Below are positions 54,301 through 62,300 of a stretch of 64,000 bases of DNA, piece by piece. The notes below the pieces were generated by a model. It saw only the letters and a list, made by a program, of their open reading frames with translations. It was not told where the DNA came from and ran no database searches. The stretch is from Paenibacillus marchantiophytorum (GTDB lineage Bacteria; Bacillota; Bacilli; Paenibacillales; NBRC-103111), in NCBI RefSeq assembly GCF_014640555.1, contig NZ_BMHE01000001.1:186001-250000 (forward strand). The letters are read 5' to 3'. The first letter of the stretch is position 1; every line of letters begins with the position of its first letter. The position numbers and the translations under genes are program-made.

Positions 54301-55212
54301 GCGGTACGTGTCCACATTGTTCGTAACTTCCGTTTGATTCGTATCCCATTCGAAGTTCATGAAGCCAAGCGACCACTTGGGCAGCATCGGCGGTTTGCCC
54401 GTTATCTCTGCTACGCTGCTCATGACTTCCTTAGGAGAGCCAAGCATAATGTAATACTCGACATTTTGCTTCGAATATCGGCGCCCTTCTACAGGGGTAC
54501 CGCCATAATAAAATTCCATTTTCCCCGTTGCGCTGTCCGTGTACGGATAGCCGCCATCACTGTCAACCAATACGCCATAGCCAGCTGTGCTCCAAATGAG
54601 CGGCCCGCCGGAATCGCCTTGCTCACCGGCATGCGCAGGTTCCGAGGAGGTGTTCCGCAGCAAATCCCCGCCGTTGTCGAACGCATTGAAGCTGCGAATA
54701 CCGTACATATTGTCTGCCGTATTATGGACGAAGCGCACACCGTCGGAGAATACCCCGCCTCCTGACGGTTCCCAGAATAAGGTTGTGCCATCGGCCTTTT
54801 TCACCGTCATCCGCACAGGACTTTTCGTGATCTCGATCTTCATGGTTGAGGTCGTAATTGTCATTGGATTTGTCGCCGTGTTAATCGTAGCGCCTACGGA
54901 AGACCACGTTTTATTCGGATCCAGCATCGGCGTTTTAGTGCTTGACGCTACACCATTAGGCCGATAATCAACCTTCAAAATACCGCTTTGCACAGCCTGT
55001 ATAACCAGAAGATCATCGTTAGGCTCAGCGCCATTATCAACAGTGAGCGTCAGGGTATCTCCAGTCACACTCGAACTCACAAGATTGCCAAGGCTGCTGA
55101 CATAGGCATGAGCAGGAGAACCTGGAAGTACAAGGGGAGTTGAGACTACAAGCGTACAGGCGGTGAATAAAACCAAAACTCGCGAAACATTATTATTTAA
55201 CAATTTCATCAT
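51355..55212 (-). CDS. ctsZ: Secreted GH31 transglycosylase, CtsZ-like 3-alpha-isomaltosyltransferase (cycloalternan-forming)
   Basis: 1285 residues (1284 from the second ATG), the size I recall for CtsZ. Signal peptide 'LVLFTACTLVVSTPLVL' ... 'AHA'. N-terminal beta domain, GH31 (beta/alpha)8 barrel with nucleophile candidate Asp434 in 'VGWWNDETDK' and acid/base candidate Asp496 in 'TLWSGDIGIQ', then two CBM35/CBM6-type modules ('YEAEDASLSG', 'YEAESAEISG', about 870-1130) and a C-terminal carbohydrate-binding-like jelly roll ('LLDNPDFERD' ... 'LHLDDVRV'). CtsZ moves isomaltosyl units and closes the ring of cycloalternan outside the cell. Last gene of the operon; AAAGGGAG lies 5-8 nt upstream of the two ATGs. 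Function is inferred from size, order and domain plan; another GH31 specificity is possible. Confidence 0.85.
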   Translation of the reverse strand: MMKLLNNNVSRVLVLFTACTLVVSTPLVLPGSPAHAYVSSLGNLVSSSVTGDTLTLTVDNGAEPNDDLLVIQAVQSGILKVDYRPNGVASSTKTPMLDPNKTWSSVGATINTATNPMTITTSTMKIEITKSPVRMTVKKADGTTLFWEPSGGGVFSDGVRFVHNTADNMYGIRSFNAFDNGGDLLRNTSSEPAHAGEQGDSGGPLIWSTAGYGVLVDSDGGYPYTDSATGKMEFYYGGTPVEGRRYSKQNVEYYIMLGSPKEVMSSVAEITGKPPMLPKWSLGFMNFEWDTNQTEVTNNVDTYRAKNIPIDAYAFDYDWKKYGETNYGEFAWNTTNFPSASTTAWKSTMDAKGVKMIGITKPRIVTKDASAAATTQGTDATNGGYFYPGHSEYQDYFIPVTVRSIDPYNASERSWFWNHSKDALDKGIVGWWNDETDKVSSGGASYWFGNFTTGHMSQTMYEGQRAYTSGAQRVWQTARTFYPGAQRYATTLWSGDIGIQYNKGERISWAAGMKEQRAVMLSSINNGQVKWGMDTGGFNQQDGTTNNPNPDLYARWMQFSALTPVFRVHGNNHQQRQPWYFGSTAEEASKEAIQLRYSLIPYMYAYERSAYENGNGLVQPLMQAYPTDTTAKNYTDAWMFGDWLLAAPVVDKQQTSKDIYLPAGTWIDYARGITYTGGQTIQYPVNPETLTDMPLFIKKGAIIPTQKVQDYVGQSAVTSVDVDVFANSTPSSFTYYDDDGASYNYESGTYFKQNMTAQDNGSGSQSFTLGAKSGSFTPALQSYIVKLHGSAATSVTNNSSAMTSYASLQALKAAAGEGWATGKDVYGDVTYVKVAAGSASAKAIAIAGTAAVGASSVQYEAEDASLSGSTVAAKATVNTNHTGYTGTGFVDGLGNAGAGITFYPKVKTGGDYNVSLRYANASGTAKSVSVFVNGKRVKSTSLNSLANWDTWATQSETLPLTAGANIVTYKYYSDAGDTGNVNLDNITVPFTPVVGKYEAESAEISGGAALNANHWNYSGTSFVDSISAVGGQVKYNVNVPSAGSYQVALRYANGNSVTKTVSTYVNGTKLGQTSFTSPGGNWNVWQDNVQTVTLNAGVNTIAFKYDSGDSGNINLDRLLLSTAAAGTPVSELNLLDNPDFERDTSLSHNWVEWHPSTQAVAYGIDSGSTTNPPESPWSGDKRAYFFAAGAYQQSLHQTIAVPVNNVKYKVEAWVRMKNTTPTTARMEVQNYGGSAMYANISNSGVWKYISVSDVMVTNGQIDVGFYVDSPGGTTLHLDDVRVTKQ

Positions 55213-55239
55213 AGATACTCCCTTTCGCTAAGGAAATAA

Positions 55240-55259
55240 GGGAGGGCCAAGCCCTCCCA
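55240..55259 (-). promoter_or_regulatory. GC-rich hairpin between the ctsY-like and ctsZ-like genes
   Basis: GGGAGGG and CCCTCCC form a 7-bp stem with a 5- to 6-nt loop within the 51-bp spacer. The minus-strand tail is CTTATTTCC, with no real T tract, so it looks more like an mRNA-stabilising or partial-termination structure than a full terminator. Confidence 0.6.
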
Positions 55260-55263
55260 GCTT

Positions 55264-58200
55264 TTAGTGCTCTACGATAGCTATGTGATCGAGATTAATG
55301 CCAAGTGTGTTTGTGCTATCATAACTAACTTTCACTGTGTTGAGACCTGCAGTTAACGTTACGTTAACCGTTGCCGTTCCCCAGGTATCCCAGTTCGTTG
55401 TCAGCGGTAAAGCAAGGTCCGTTACTTTGGTGTTATTGACATAGATGGCGCGAGACCCATTGCCGGCCCCCGAGGAATAGCGCACCTTCAACGTATAGGT
55501 GCCTGCGGCTTTAACAGAAACATCGAAGGAAACATTGTCTCCCACCGTATCGAAGCCATCCACAAATCCAGTGCCCGTGTAACCCGTATGATTCGTGTTC
55601 GTAGTTACGCTGGTCAGAGCGGCAAACTCAGCTTCATACTCGACTTTATTCACGCCATTCAGCACAACAGATTGAGCAGAAGCACTTGCCCCAAGCTTTG
55701 CATACGTGAATTTCTGAACGGTGTCATAGTACCAGCCTGTCGAAGCGCCAATTAAGGCGGATAAAGTGCTGTATTCCGTCATCGCAGATCCGCCAACAGT
55801 AACAGAAGACGGTTTGGTTGTGAACACTTGCAAGGTTTTGGTGGAATTAATAGCCGGGACTGACACCGTTTCTTTATTCAATCCATATTGTTCGGTAGAG
55901 GTGATTGTTTTCACGGAACCGCCAATGTCATCGTTCCAGTCATATGTTGTTGTCCCTAGCGGATAAATGCGGAAGGCCAGATTCGTATAACTCGTCAAAC
56001 TGTTCCCAATCGTCCCGCCAAGCTGATATTGCGCATTCAAATTGAGCGGGAGTATGCTGCCTGACTTCACAAAGACAGGAAGATCATCGACTCCTGCATA
56101 GTAGCTGATCGTCCGTCCGCCTGGACGCTGCGCACCGAACCAGAAATCAACCCAGTCGCCTTGGGGAAGATAAATGCTCTTGTTCGTTTCACCTTGATTC
56201 AGCACAGGCGCAACGAGTAAATTACTGCCAAACATATACTGCTGATTCAATCCGTAAGTGTTCGTATCCGTCGGATTGTCAAGCACCATCGCACGCATCA
56301 CGGGCACACCGGTATCGCTTGCTTTCTTCGCCTCACTATAAATGTAAGGCAGCAGATTCATCCGGGTATTCGTGTATTTGGCAAAATGGTTAATGATCGT
56401 GTTGTCGCCCGTACGCGCTTGGGCGTTCCATGGGGAGCGTTCTTCGTTAATGCCTGAACTGCCATTCGATTCCGAATGGAACTGCATGATAGGAGCAAAT
56501 GCAGCCATTTCAGTTGCCCGTTTGTACAATTCAGCCGATGGATAGGAGCCCGTGAAGCCGGCCATATCCCAGCTCCAGTAAGGAACGCCTGACATACTGG
56601 CGGTAAGTCCCGCATTGACAGCCTGTTGGAAAGCGCCAAACGTCGACTCTTGGTCACCGGACCAGAAAATCTGATTCGCTTGGGCACCTTGCGTACCGGA
56701 ACGACTGAACGAGACGGCATTGCTTTTCTTCGAACGAGCATATTCGTTATACGCTTTTACATACTCATTCGGGTATTGATTGCGCATTTCATCGCCTTTT
56801 TTACCATTGGAAAACGTATTCGAACGGCCCCACACCATTTCACCGCCATCCGTTTTGAAGCCATCAATGCCAACGCCATCAAACAGATAGGCACGTTTGG
56901 ACATCCACCAGTTCTTGGCCGTTGTATTCGTGAAATCAAGCAGCAAGCTATTCTCGAACCACTGTCCAGCCGGTATCCGATATTGGCCTCCGCTGCCGTT
57001 GCCTACGGCATAATTTTGCGCTACCATGTAGGCTTCGTCATTATCTTTCTGGGTGTAAGCAGATGCCGTCCATTTCTGAATCGGAACCTGCCACAACACA
57101 AGCTTCATCCCATTATTATGCACGTTGTCGGCCATGGCTTTAGGATCCGTCCATTTGCCATTGAACGTGAAATCCGTATAGGCATGGGCAGCGCTGCCCG
57201 TCTTAGGTGTATACGTTGCATCATTAAAAATGTAAAATGTGTTCTCATCACTCCATTGTTCAAGAACCACAGCCGTTGCAGGAATATTGTTGGTATTCGC
57301 ATTGGTAATGGCTGTCGAGACCTTGGACTGACGATCCCATTCATTGGCTGACATCCATAAACCGAAAGCCCATTTCGGCAATGCCGTCGGCTTGCCTGTA
57401 ATATTGGCATAGTTGCCTACCACATTATTCAAATCATTTCCGTAAATGAAATAATAATCCAGTGTAGAGGCGGCGCTGCCCCCTGTATCAGCTGTAAAGC
57501 TGAACATATCGGTTCGTTCTGTAGCCAAGCGGAATTTGGAGTAATACGTTGAATTAACGAAGATGCCATAACCACTGCTGTTAAGCATAAAAGGAATCGC
57601 CATGTACGTTCGGTCATTCTGATTTTTGTATTGATTGTACACATAGGTGTCTACATCCGTGCCCCGTTTGCGAAAGTTGTTGTAGTGCTCGCCAAAGCCG
57701 AAAAACTCCTCGGCTGCCGGGGAATAAAAATGATCTTCCAGCTTGTTGATGACGGTGCTGCCATTGGTCAGCCAAGCAATATTGCGATTCGTGGTGCTGT
57801 CATATTGACGGGCAATCAGCGTAGTCCCATCCGGTTTATACACACTAAGCTTGAATGGATTCTTATCCACCTTCACCTTCAATTTGGACGTTGTAAGCCA
57901 AGTCGTTGATGCCGTATCCGAAACCGTATAATTGCTAAGGCCAGTGTTTAGAGTGCCGGTACCCGTCGGTGAAACCTGCACTCGCAGCACATCATCCGCT
58001 GCAAAGGAAAGATTGATCTTAGGCGTCATTGTGCCTGTATTTGCGACTGCATTCAGCACAACACGATTCGTATTGTTCGTGATCGAGCCTACACTGCTGA
58101 CCGACTCCCAGCCAGTCACAGTGAATGTATAGGGGCCATTGGTCTTTTCATTCGCACCGTCCTTGTTGCCATGAACGGTATAACTAATCACATCCCCTTT

Positions 58201-58539
58201 GGCAAAACTGCCGAGATTGGCCTCCCAATACGTATTGTTGCCGCTGTTGTATTTATATGCCGCTCCGACCGCCGTTTGACTGACACTATTTTTGGTCCAG
58301 GTTACCCACACGCTCTGTCCGGATTCAATAGGCCAAGTCGTTATTTTGATATAAACCGTATCACCTGCGACAGGATCCCTTGGACTTCGTTCCGTAGCCT
58401 GAATCTCATATAAATCATCAATACCATACGGAGCATGATACACACCATCAATAGCGTAGATCGACGGGACGACCAAGAAGAAACAAAGCATAAACGAAAA
58501 TCCAAATCGCATCAGTGCAGACAGCTTTCTTACATGCAT
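55264..58539 (-). CDS. ctsY: Secreted GH31 enzyme, CtsY-like 6-alpha-glucosyltransferase
   Basis: 1091 residues from ATG 58539, close to the length I recall for CtsY. Signal peptide 'FSFMLCFFLVVPSIYA'. An Fn3-like domain ('DPVAGDTVYIKITTWP', about 50-145) and an N-terminal beta-sandwich precede the GH31 barrel: nucleophile candidate Asp564 in 'GIDGFKTDGGEMVWG', acid/base candidate Asp629 in 'IFWSGDQESTF'. A CBM35-type module ('YEAEFAALTS' ... 'INLDHIAIV') ends the protein. CtsY transfers glucose to the 6-position of maltooligosaccharide ends, giving the substrate for CtsZ. The start is chosen because the signal peptide begins there and GAAGGGG lies 8 nt upstream; the frame extends to 58602. 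Operon position just before ctsZ matches known cts clusters. Confidence 0.85.
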   Translation of the reverse strand: MHVRKLSALMRFGFSFMLCFFLVVPSIYAIDGVYHAPYGIDDLYEIQATERSPRDPVAGDTVYIKITTWPIESGQSVWVTWTKNSVSQTAVGAAYKYNSGNNTYWEANLGSFAKGDVISYTVHGNKDGANEKTNGPYTFTVTGWESVSSVGSITNNTNRVVLNAVANTGTMTPKINLSFAADDVLRVQVSPTGTGTLNTGLSNYTVSDTASTTWLTTSKLKVKVDKNPFKLSVYKPDGTTLIARQYDSTTNRNIAWLTNGSTVINKLEDHFYSPAAEEFFGFGEHYNNFRKRGTDVDTYVYNQYKNQNDRTYMAIPFMLNSSGYGIFVNSTYYSKFRLATERTDMFSFTADTGGSAASTLDYYFIYGNDLNNVVGNYANITGKPTALPKWAFGLWMSANEWDRQSKVSTAITNANTNNIPATAVVLEQWSDENTFYIFNDATYTPKTGSAAHAYTDFTFNGKWTDPKAMADNVHNNGMKLVLWQVPIQKWTASAYTQKDNDEAYMVAQNYAVGNGSGGQYRIPAGQWFENSLLLDFTNTTAKNWWMSKRAYLFDGVGIDGFKTDGGEMVWGRSNTFSNGKKGDEMRNQYPNEYVKAYNEYARSKKSNAVSFSRSGTQGAQANQIFWSGDQESTFGAFQQAVNAGLTASMSGVPYWSWDMAGFTGSYPSAELYKRATEMAAFAPIMQFHSESNGSSGINEERSPWNAQARTGDNTIINHFAKYTNTRMNLLPYIYSEAKKASDTGVPVMRAMVLDNPTDTNTYGLNQQYMFGSNLLVAPVLNQGETNKSIYLPQGDWVDFWFGAQRPGGRTISYYAGVDDLPVFVKSGSILPLNLNAQYQLGGTIGNSLTSYTNLAFRIYPLGTTTYDWNDDIGGSVKTITSTEQYGLNKETVSVPAINSTKTLQVFTTKPSSVTVGGSAMTEYSTLSALIGASTGWYYDTVQKFTYAKLGASASAQSVVLNGVNKVEYEAEFAALTSVTTNTNHTGYTGTGFVDGFDTVGDNVSFDVSVKAAGTYTLKVRYSSGAGNGSRAIYVNNTKVTDLALPLTTNWDTWGTATVNVTLTAGLNTVKVSYDSTNTLGINLDHIAIVEH

Positions 58540-58660
58540 AATTTTTTCCCCTTCCACACTCAAATTTTGTTCCTCTGAACGGGCACCACGATGAGTCACC
58601 AACCAACTTGCCTACTCGTCATCTATGCGCAGCTCCAGGCATCACCCCTCTCACGTATAT

Positions 58661-58692
58661 AGCGGTTCCGAGTCTCCATCTCTTGGAACCGC
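58661..58692 (-). promoter_or_regulatory. Hairpin in the thioesterase-ctsY spacer
   Basis: 8-bp perfect stem GCGGTTCC 58662-58669 / GGAACCGC 58685-58692, loop 15 nt. The minus-strand tail TATATACG lacks a T tract, so complete termination is unlikely; it may be an attenuator or processing site. Confidence 0.5.
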
Positions 58693-58699
58693 CGATTCT

Positions 58700-59320
58700 T
58701 TATGTCATGTATTCTCTTTCCACAATCGTTTGGGCTACCTGCAGCCAGCGGATGATATCCGCTTGCCAGAAGGCATGATTCCCTTCACAGACATGCACGT
58801 CGCAGATTTTGGACGTATAACGACTCCATTCCGATAGTTGATCAATCATCGCATGTTCATCTTTATTCCCAGTGAACACGCTAATCCTCGAACGAAGCTG
58901 CTCACGATCGACCGGCGGACGATATTCCCCCACAGGCTGGCAGCCAAAATCCTCCTTCTGAAGCCCACCTGCTTCACTGCGAGTTCGCAGCAGATGCGGG
59001 GCGCTGCATCCAGACAGAAACAAGTGGCTCGGTTCCCTCAGACCAGCACCCATTAAGCGATGGCTAACCTCAAAGGCAAGTAAACTACCCCAGCAATGGC
59101 CTACGAAGACATATTCTTCATTAGGCACCAACTGCTTGCTAATGGATAGGACAGCTTCTTCCAGCGCTTGTTCCCAACGAGCAGAATACACCTCACGCAT
59201 GGACAATCCGGTTTGCAGCAGCTCCACACCATGGAATCTTATGCTTGCTGGCAATTCGCCGCTCCAAGCATGATAGGATTCCGAGAAATCACCACAGTGA
59301 GGAAAACCGAACAGAATCAC
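58700..59320 (-). CDS. Type II thioesterase-like alpha/beta hydrolase with Cys nucleophile
   Basis: 206 residues, alpha/beta-hydrolase fold of the GrsT/RifR type II thioesterases ('LFGFPHCGDFSESYHAWSGE' at the start). The nucleophile elbow reads 'GHCWGSLLAFE' with Cys76 where the family has Ser (GHSMG). The acid candidate lies in 'FTGNKDEHAM' and the His in 'CEGNHAFW'. Such enzymes free stalled acyl groups from carrier proteins of peptide or polyketide synthases, but no synthase is encoded in this window. The start is GTG 59318-59320 overlapping the stop of the GH15-like/GH31 gene (GTGA), with GGTGAT six bases ahead, so it is translationally coupled to a glycoside hydrolase. Its role in the cluster is unknown. 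Confidence 0.85.
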   Translation of the reverse strand: MILFGFPHCGDFSESYHAWSGELPASIRFHGVELLQTGLSMREVYSARWEQALEEAVLSISKQLVPNEEYVFVGHCWGSLLAFEVSHRLMGAGLREPSHLFLSGCSAPHLLRTRSEAGGLQKEDFGCQPVGEYRPPVDREQLRSRISVFTGNKDEHAMIDQLSEWSRYTSKICDVHVCEGNHAFWQADIIRWLQVAQTIVEREYMT

Positions 59321-62300
59321 CCTTCTATCACCAGACTTCCTGCCGATTCCTCCGTGGCAATGACCACATCTTTACGGAAAATGACATACTGTCCCGGCTT
59401 TAATTGTTCGACATCATCAACTGTGGATAACTGAATTCCAGATGACGTCACATGTGCTGCCCCATCCGGTTGGTACAACATGAACGTAACCGCTTGATTC
59501 ATTTGGCCGGACCATTGCAGCTGAACCTCAGCCTGATCGCGCTTCGCCGTAATAACCAAATGATTACCCAAGTCATCCTCGAACTCCGTTTCCAGTTCTG
59601 AAGTCACATAAACTCGCAAACACAAATGCTCATAGCGATCAACCCGATTGCCAACATGATCGCCCAGCGAATAATCCTCCCCCAAATGAAGGGCAATCAC
59701 ACTATTTTGCTTCTGATAAACAGGGATGCTTGCTAGAGGTGCAACTACTTTCAACAAACATCCTCCCTGAATCTCTTCCTGTTCTTGCAGGGAAAGCCAC
59801 GTTCCCTCAGGGAAATAAACCTCCTTGGAGTAATGTCCTTCTGCCATGACAGGAGCCACCAGCAAACTTTCGCCAAACATGTATTGGCTGATCATCTCTG
59901 TGCAATGCGGATCTGCAGGATATTGCAGCGACATCGCCCGCATCATCGGCAGTCCGGTTCGGCTGGTACGAATCGCCTGATCATAAATATAAGGCAAGAG
60001 ATTCATCCGAATATCAGCGTATTTCTTATACAAATCGATCACGATCGGCTGCCCCGTACGTTCTGCGATGTTCCAAGGCGTCCTGTCTTGGTTGAACTCC
60101 CCCTTGGTCTCGGCATGATATTGCATCACTGGGCAGAACGCAGCCATTTGCGTGGATCTCACGAACAGCTCAGCCGTCGGAATGTCACCATGAAAGCCGC
60201 CCAAATCCCAACCCCAGAACGGAATCCCCGACATACTGCTGGATAGTCCTGCGATCATAGAGGATCGGAAGGCCTCGAAGGTTGAACGCTCATCTCCAGC
60301 CCAATGCAAAGGGTACCGCTGTGCGCCTGTATAACCCGCTCGACTGAACGTAATGCCGCCATCCTGGGCATATTTCCCAATGAAATCGTAATAGCTGCCC
60401 ACATACAAATTGGGATATAAATTGCGCATTTCACGACCCGTTGACCCGTCAAAGAACTGCAAATCATGACCGAAAACAAATTCACCGCCATCGGTTTTGA
60501 AGCCATCCACACCGATTTCATCAGCTAGATACTGGCGTTTATCGAACCACCACTTCGACGCTTCCGGGTTCGTAAAGTCGATAATATGACTATCCTTAAA
60601 CCAGTTGTACGGTAATGTGTATGCTTCGCCTGTCGCTGTCTTTACCTCATACCCTTGTTTCAGGAGAGTTATTTCATCCTGATCGCGCTGACCATGCGCA
60701 ACGCCATACATATGTTTGTGGATCGGAATTTGCCATAGCAGCACTTTCAAGCCCTGGTTATGCAGCTCATCAACCATTGTTTTGGGGCTCGGCCAACGCC
60801 CCCACTCCGGAAACTGGAAATCGTCATAGCGGAAAGGCTCGCTGCCATCTCTGACCTCGTACTGCGCATCGTTGAAAATATAAAAGGTCGCCTCGTCGCT
60901 CCATTGCTCAATGACAAGCACCGTAGACGGAATTTGATATCGGGCGGTCAGCTCCGCCTGCTTCAGAACCTCAGCTTGAGAGTCCCAGTTATTGCTGGAC
61001 ATCCAAGGGCCAAATGACCATTTTGGCGGCAGCATAGGTCTGCCGGATAGCTGTGTAAATTGCCCAACCATAGCCAGCGGTTCATCGGCAAATAGATAAG
61101 CTGCGACTTGCTGCTTGGCGCTTGATACATCGACTTCCACTTCAACTAGGTCAGATAACCGTGTGTGAAAACGGAATGTCGAGTAAAGCGGCGTATCCAC
61201 GAAGAGAGCATACCCGCCGGAGGAAATCGCAAACGGAACCGGCATGTACGTCTTCAAGCCTTGATCCCGGTACTGATTGTACACATATTGGTCCACTTCT
61301 TGACCCGAGTACTCATAATGGCAGAAGCGCTCGCCCATCCCAAACCAGCGATGCTCCGGCTTCGTCCGGAAGTTCAGCCGCACCTTATGGAGCAAGCCCG
61401 CGCCGTCGATTAGCGCCTCGACAAGAGGCTTCCCTTCGGCGGCGAAGCCCTCCATCAGCTCGCCCTCCGCGCTGCGCAGCACCAGCGCGAGCTTGCCCTC
61501 GCGCACGTCGGCTTCCAGCCGTGCGCGCCCAACCGCAACAGCCGCCTGCTGCGCCGGCTGGCCATTCGCCGGTTCGCCATCTGCGGCGAACGTCACCTGC
61601 ACAGCGCCGCTCGCGTCGGCGCGGAACGTTAAGGCAGCGGTGCGCGAAGCCTCCGCGCCGTAGGCCAACAAGGCGACGAAGCCGTCCTCCGTCGTCTCCA
61701 AAGCACGGACGTGCGCCAGCGGCACCCAAGCCCGCACGTGAAAGCTGTAAGTCGCCGAACGCTGCGACTTGCCTCCCTGTTGAAGCGCGAAAGCATAGCT
61801 CACCTCGTCACCTGCGAGGTATGGGCCCAGCTGCGCTTCCCAGACCTTCTCTCCGCCATCCATCACTTTCATGACGGCGGGGACGGCCTCAGCTGCCGGA
61901 ATACCATTCACGGCAGCCTGCACAGAGACGATCTGACTCGCCTGAAAAGGCTGAGTCAGCAATCGCACGATCACCGTATCCCCCGCTTGAGGTTCCCGGG
62001 GAAAACGCTCATAAGACAGGATGACATACGGATCATCGTAACCCGTTGGTTGATGAATCAAGCGAACACTGTCCAATTCATCCTTGTTGGACTTGCCAGA
62101 AAGCAGCGAGGCCTGCGTAAGTGTCACCAAGATAGAGCTCAAGACGCTTACATCAGGCTCACCATAGCGTTCTAGTGAATGCGTCAGCAGCAGAGGCTCC
62201 TTGGCTGTGGCGATATCCACTTCCGGCAGCCGCCCCTGCTTCTCGAGTAAGTTCTCTACGTGCGCAAGCAGTTCTTTGGCCCTTACGGTATCGCCTTTTT

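Noticed and set aside
53629..54765. 378-codon plus-strand open frame
   Set aside because: Lies entirely antisense to the ctsZ-like gene, has no ribosome binding site at its start and no recognisable domain; a shadow of the coding strand.
61122..61874. Plus-strand frame of 250 codons, Arg/Pro/Ser-rich
   Set aside because: Produced by the GC-rich, Ala-coding section of the GH31 fusion gene on the other strand; composition is that of a shadow frame.
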